A stretch of DNA of 7,633 nucleotides, taken from Candidatus Dadabacteria bacterium UBA1144 (GTDB lineage Bacteria > Desulfobacterota_D > UBA1144). The notes beneath the pieces were generated by a model. It saw only the letters and a program-made list of their open reading frames with translations. It was not told the DNA's origin and ran no database searches. The stretch lies in NCBI GenBank assembly GCA_905181755.1, contig CAJIYY010000064.1, forward strand, positions 1 through 7,633, given 5' to 3'. Both the position numbers and the translations under genes were made by a program. Of the stretch, positions 5,948 through 7,633 are shown piece by piece (position 1 is the first letter of the stretch; every line of letters begins with the position of its first letter).

Positions 5948-6528
5948 TAGATAAACTTTATAGATATATACTAAATTTCTGCCAAGGAACCAAAGGTCCT
6001 TGGGTAATGGGAATTGTTTCATTTACTGAGGCAGTAATATTTATAATTCCACCTGACCCATTCTTGGGCCTACTTTGTATTAAGAAGAGCTATAGAATTA
6101 TAATTAAGTTGGTTGTGATATGCCTAGCCACCTCGGTTCTGGGAGGAATTCTTGGATATTACCTTGGAGAAGAAATAGTAGCTTATGCAATAAAAAATAA
6201 TATCTCTATAATTTCTGATAATTTGGAGAAAATTGACACTATAAGAGAAAAATTTAATGCAGGTACTTTCATGTTGATGATAACTTCAGGATTCACTCCC
6301 CTACCCTTTAAACTCTTCTGTATTACAGCTGGCGTTTTGAATGTAGATTTTTTACCATTTCTTTTGGGTTCGATTGTAGGACGTGGACTAAGATTTGCTT
6401 TGGTAGCCTATTTGGCTAAAGTCTTCGAAGATAAATTCGACAAAATACTTAAAAGCAAAGAAGTTTTTTATATATCTATTAGCTTAATACTAATTTTAAT
6501 TATATATTTAATAATAAAATGGACATAA
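5944..6528 (+). CDS. YqaA/DedA-like (VTT/SNARE-associated domain) inner-membrane protein
   Basis: This 194-residue polytopic membrane protein belongs to the small YqaA-type branch of the DedA/VTT superfamily, whose members are implicated in lipid flipping and membrane homeostasis; the role of YqaA proteins is not settled. Hydrophobic segments lie at about residues 18-47, 51-75, 106-132, 134-158 and 174-192. The re-entrant motifs are visible: an acidic residue E29 ahead of PPD (36-38) in the first loop, and GFTPLPFKLFCITAGV (116-131) followed by LLGSIVGRGLRF (140-151) with the conserved glycine and arginines. The charged middle (about 80-105) links the halves. The start overlaps the surE stop, and the last ten bases overlap the apt start. 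The surE-yqaA pairing is one I recall from other Gram-negative genomes. A hairpin-like palindrome lies just inside its start. Confidence 0.82.
   Translation: MIDKLYRYILNFCQGTKGPWVMGIVSFTEAVIFIIPPDPFLGLLCIKKSYRIIIKLVVICLATSVLGGILGYYLGEEIVAYAIKNNISIISDNLEKIDTIREKFNAGTFMLMITSGFTPLPFKLFCITAGVLNVDFLPFLLGSIVGRGLRFALVAYLAKVFEDKFDKILKSKEVFYISISLILILIIYLIIKWT
5982..6003 (+). repeat. short hairpin-forming palindrome inside the YqaA-like gene
   Basis: CCAAGGA (5982-5988) pairs perfectly with TCCTTGG (5997-6003) across an eight-base loop ACCAAAGG. Within the loop CC and GG can pair further, giving about nine pairs with one bulged A. It is GC-richer than its surroundings and begins 38 bases after the gene start. 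No T-run follows, so it is not an intrinsic terminator. It may be a codon-level coincidence or a translation-damping element. Confidence 0.4.
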
Positions 6529-7028
6529 AACAACACATTAGAGATGTTCCTAATTTCCCAAAAGAAGGAATAATATACAAAGATATTACGCCTCTTCTTA
6601 AAGACCACCAAGCGTTCGCGTTTGTGGTGAACGAAATATCTAAAAATATACCGAAAGATGTAACGACAATCGTCGCACCAGAATCCAGAGGATTCATATT
6701 TGCTTCAGCTATTTCTTACAATTTAAAGAAGAACCTAGTTCTGGTTAGAAAGAAAGGGAAGCTTCCCTATAAGACCTTTGAAATTGATTATGAGCTAGAA
6801 TACGGAACAGACAGTTTTGAAATTCATACAGATTCGATCGAGCCTGGTGACAAAATAGCAATAGTCGACGATTTATTGGCAACTGGTGGCACAGTCGAAG
6901 CAATCGAAAAACTAGTAAAGAACTTTAATTGCACTATAAGCTCTATTTCATTTGTTATTGAGCTAAAAAGCCTAAAAGGAAGAGAAAAGCTTAGGTGTGA
7001 TAATATTTCATCTTTGATTAATTACTAA
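6519..7028 (+). CDS. apt: adenine phosphoribosyltransferase
   Basis: Apt makes AMP from adenine and PRPP in purine salvage. At 169 residues it is full length. Family motifs appear in order: IRDVPNFPKEGIIYKDITPLL (7-27), PESRGFIF (54-61), the flexible-loop segment VRKKGKLP (76-83), YELEYG (91-96) and the PRPP-binding IVDDLLATGGT (115-125) with its acidic pair D117/D118. The N-terminal residues MDIKQHIRDVPNFP match the normal family start, so the ATG at 6519 is right even though it overlaps the membrane-protein gene by ten bases and has no Shine-Dalgarno site. It is followed four bases later by aroB. Its position after surE, a nucleotidase producing nucleosides, is a loose link through nucleotide turnover, probably just operon packing. 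Confidence 0.95.
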   Translation: MDIKQHIRDVPNFPKEGIIYKDITPLLKDHQAFAFVVNEISKNIPKDVTTIVAPESRGFIFASAISYNLKKNLVLVRKKGKLPYKTFEIDYELEYGTDSFEIHTDSIEPGDKIAIVDDLLATGGTVEAIEKLVKNFNCTISSISFVIELKSLKGREKLRCDNISSLINY

Positions 7029-7032
7029 TAAA

Positions 7033-7633
7033 ATGAAAGTAATTCATAAGGAAACTGTAAGCTCATATAGGATTACTTTTAGTAACAAAATACAGGATTT
7101 TATTTTAAAGCAAAAAAGAAAGTATAATAAAATTACTATAGTAACGGATACAAATGTCTATAATCATTATAAAAGCTTTCTACAAGATAAAGACATATTA
7201 AACATTAAAATAAAACCTGGCGAGAGAAGCAAGTCAATAACGGTAAAGAACCATATAGAAGAACAACTTCTTAAAAATAATTTTAATAGGAAGAGCTTAG
7301 TTATTGCTCTTGGAGGTGGAGTAATCGGTGACTTAGCAGGGTTCACTGCCTCAACATTTATGAGAGGTATTGATTTGATTCACATACCTACTTCTTTAGT
7401 AGCAGTTGTTGACAGCTCAATAGGTGGGAAGACCGCAATTGATAATGAATATGGAAAGAATCTGATAGGAACTTTTTATAATCCAAAAGAAATAATTATT
7501 AACTTAGACTTTCTTAATACCCTTCCTGAAGATGAAGTCAGACAAGGCATTGCCGAGATAATTAAATACAGTATCATAGAAGACAGAAAACTATTTTTAG
7601 TCCTTCAATCAATGAAATCAAAATTCCTTAATA
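7033..7633 (+). CDS. aroB: 3-dehydroquinate synthase, N-terminal part (3' end outside window)
   Basis: AroB converts DAHP to 3-dehydroquinate, the second step of the shikimate pathway to aromatic amino acids and folate, using NAD+ and a divalent metal. 200 codons are visible and open to the window end, somewhat more than half of the usual 340-370. The NAD-binding glycine loop LGGGVIGDLAGFTASTFMRG spans residues 93-112; IPTSLVAVVDSSIGGKTAID (118-137) and GKNLIGTFYNP (141-151) form the substrate site with K133, D137 and N143; AEIIKY (174-179) carries the first metal ligand E175. The two later histidine ligands lie beyond the window. The ATG at 7033 starts MKVIHKETVSSYRI, matching the usual N-terminal strand, and lies four bases after the apt stop with no ribosome-binding sequence. 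Confidence 0.95.
   Translation, partial: MKVIHKETVSSYRITFSNKIQDFILKQKRKYNKITIVTDTNVYNHYKSFLQDKDILNIKIKPGERSKSITVKNHIEEQLLKNNFNRKSLVIALGGGVIGDLAGFTASTFMRGIDLIHIPTSLVAVVDSSIGGKTAIDNEYGKNLIGTFYNPKEIIINLDFLNTLPEDEVRQGIAEIIKYSIIEDRKLFLVLQSMKSKFLN

Overview
This window is an AT-rich (about one third G+C by eye), very densely packed piece of a bacterial chromosome. It carries eleven protein genes, two of them cut by the window edges, and no gene-free stretch longer than about 60 bases. I see no phage, plasmid, insertion sequence, CRISPR or RNA gene. The proteins are short, standard-length housekeeping enzymes, and genes abut or overlap by a few bases. This is the style of a streamlined, free-living, probably aquatic bacterium with a small genome. 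The order merR-type regulator, surE, YqaA-like membrane protein recalls surE neighbourhoods that I remember from deltaproteobacteria-like lineages. That makes an uncultivated Gram-negative lineage of that sort a reasonable guess, but the taxonomy is inference only.

Layout. Bases 2-988 (+) hold the C-terminal part of a UvrA-family excinuclease ATPase. Bases 992-1786 (-) hold an inositol-monophosphatase-family (SuhB-like) phosphatase, convergent with uvrA and only 3 bases from it. A 62-base divergent spacer (1787-1848) follows. From there everything is on the + strand in one nearly continuous run: rpiB-like (1849-2292), asd (2289-3302), dapA (3315-4199), rnhB (4200-4790), a small MerR-type regulator (preferred start 4828, end 5181), surE (5219-5947), a YqaA/DedA-like membrane protein (5944-6528), apt (6519-7028) and the first 200 codons of aroB (7033 to the end).

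How the genes work together. Asd and DapA catalyse consecutive steps from aspartate semialdehyde into lysine and meso-diaminopimelate (cell wall). AroB makes 3-dehydroquinate for the shikimate pathway. The RpiB-like protein belongs to sugar-phosphate metabolism, Apt salvages adenine using PRPP, and SurE is a nucleotidase. UvrA and RNase HII act in genome maintenance. The run is therefore a metabolic and housekeeping operon, not a single-pathway cluster.

The least ordinary part is the rnhB/merR junction (4762-4832). It holds a perfect 12-base inverted repeat whose right arm contains the preferred merR start codon. Between the arms lies a TTGACA-N17-TATTTT promoter-like pair that would start transcription at about that same ATG. 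Other points are an RpiB-like protein lacking two catalytic-type histidines, a UvrA with a divergent linker after its Walker A motif, and the near absence of Shine-Dalgarno sites inside the run. I found no convincing undescribed multi-gene system.
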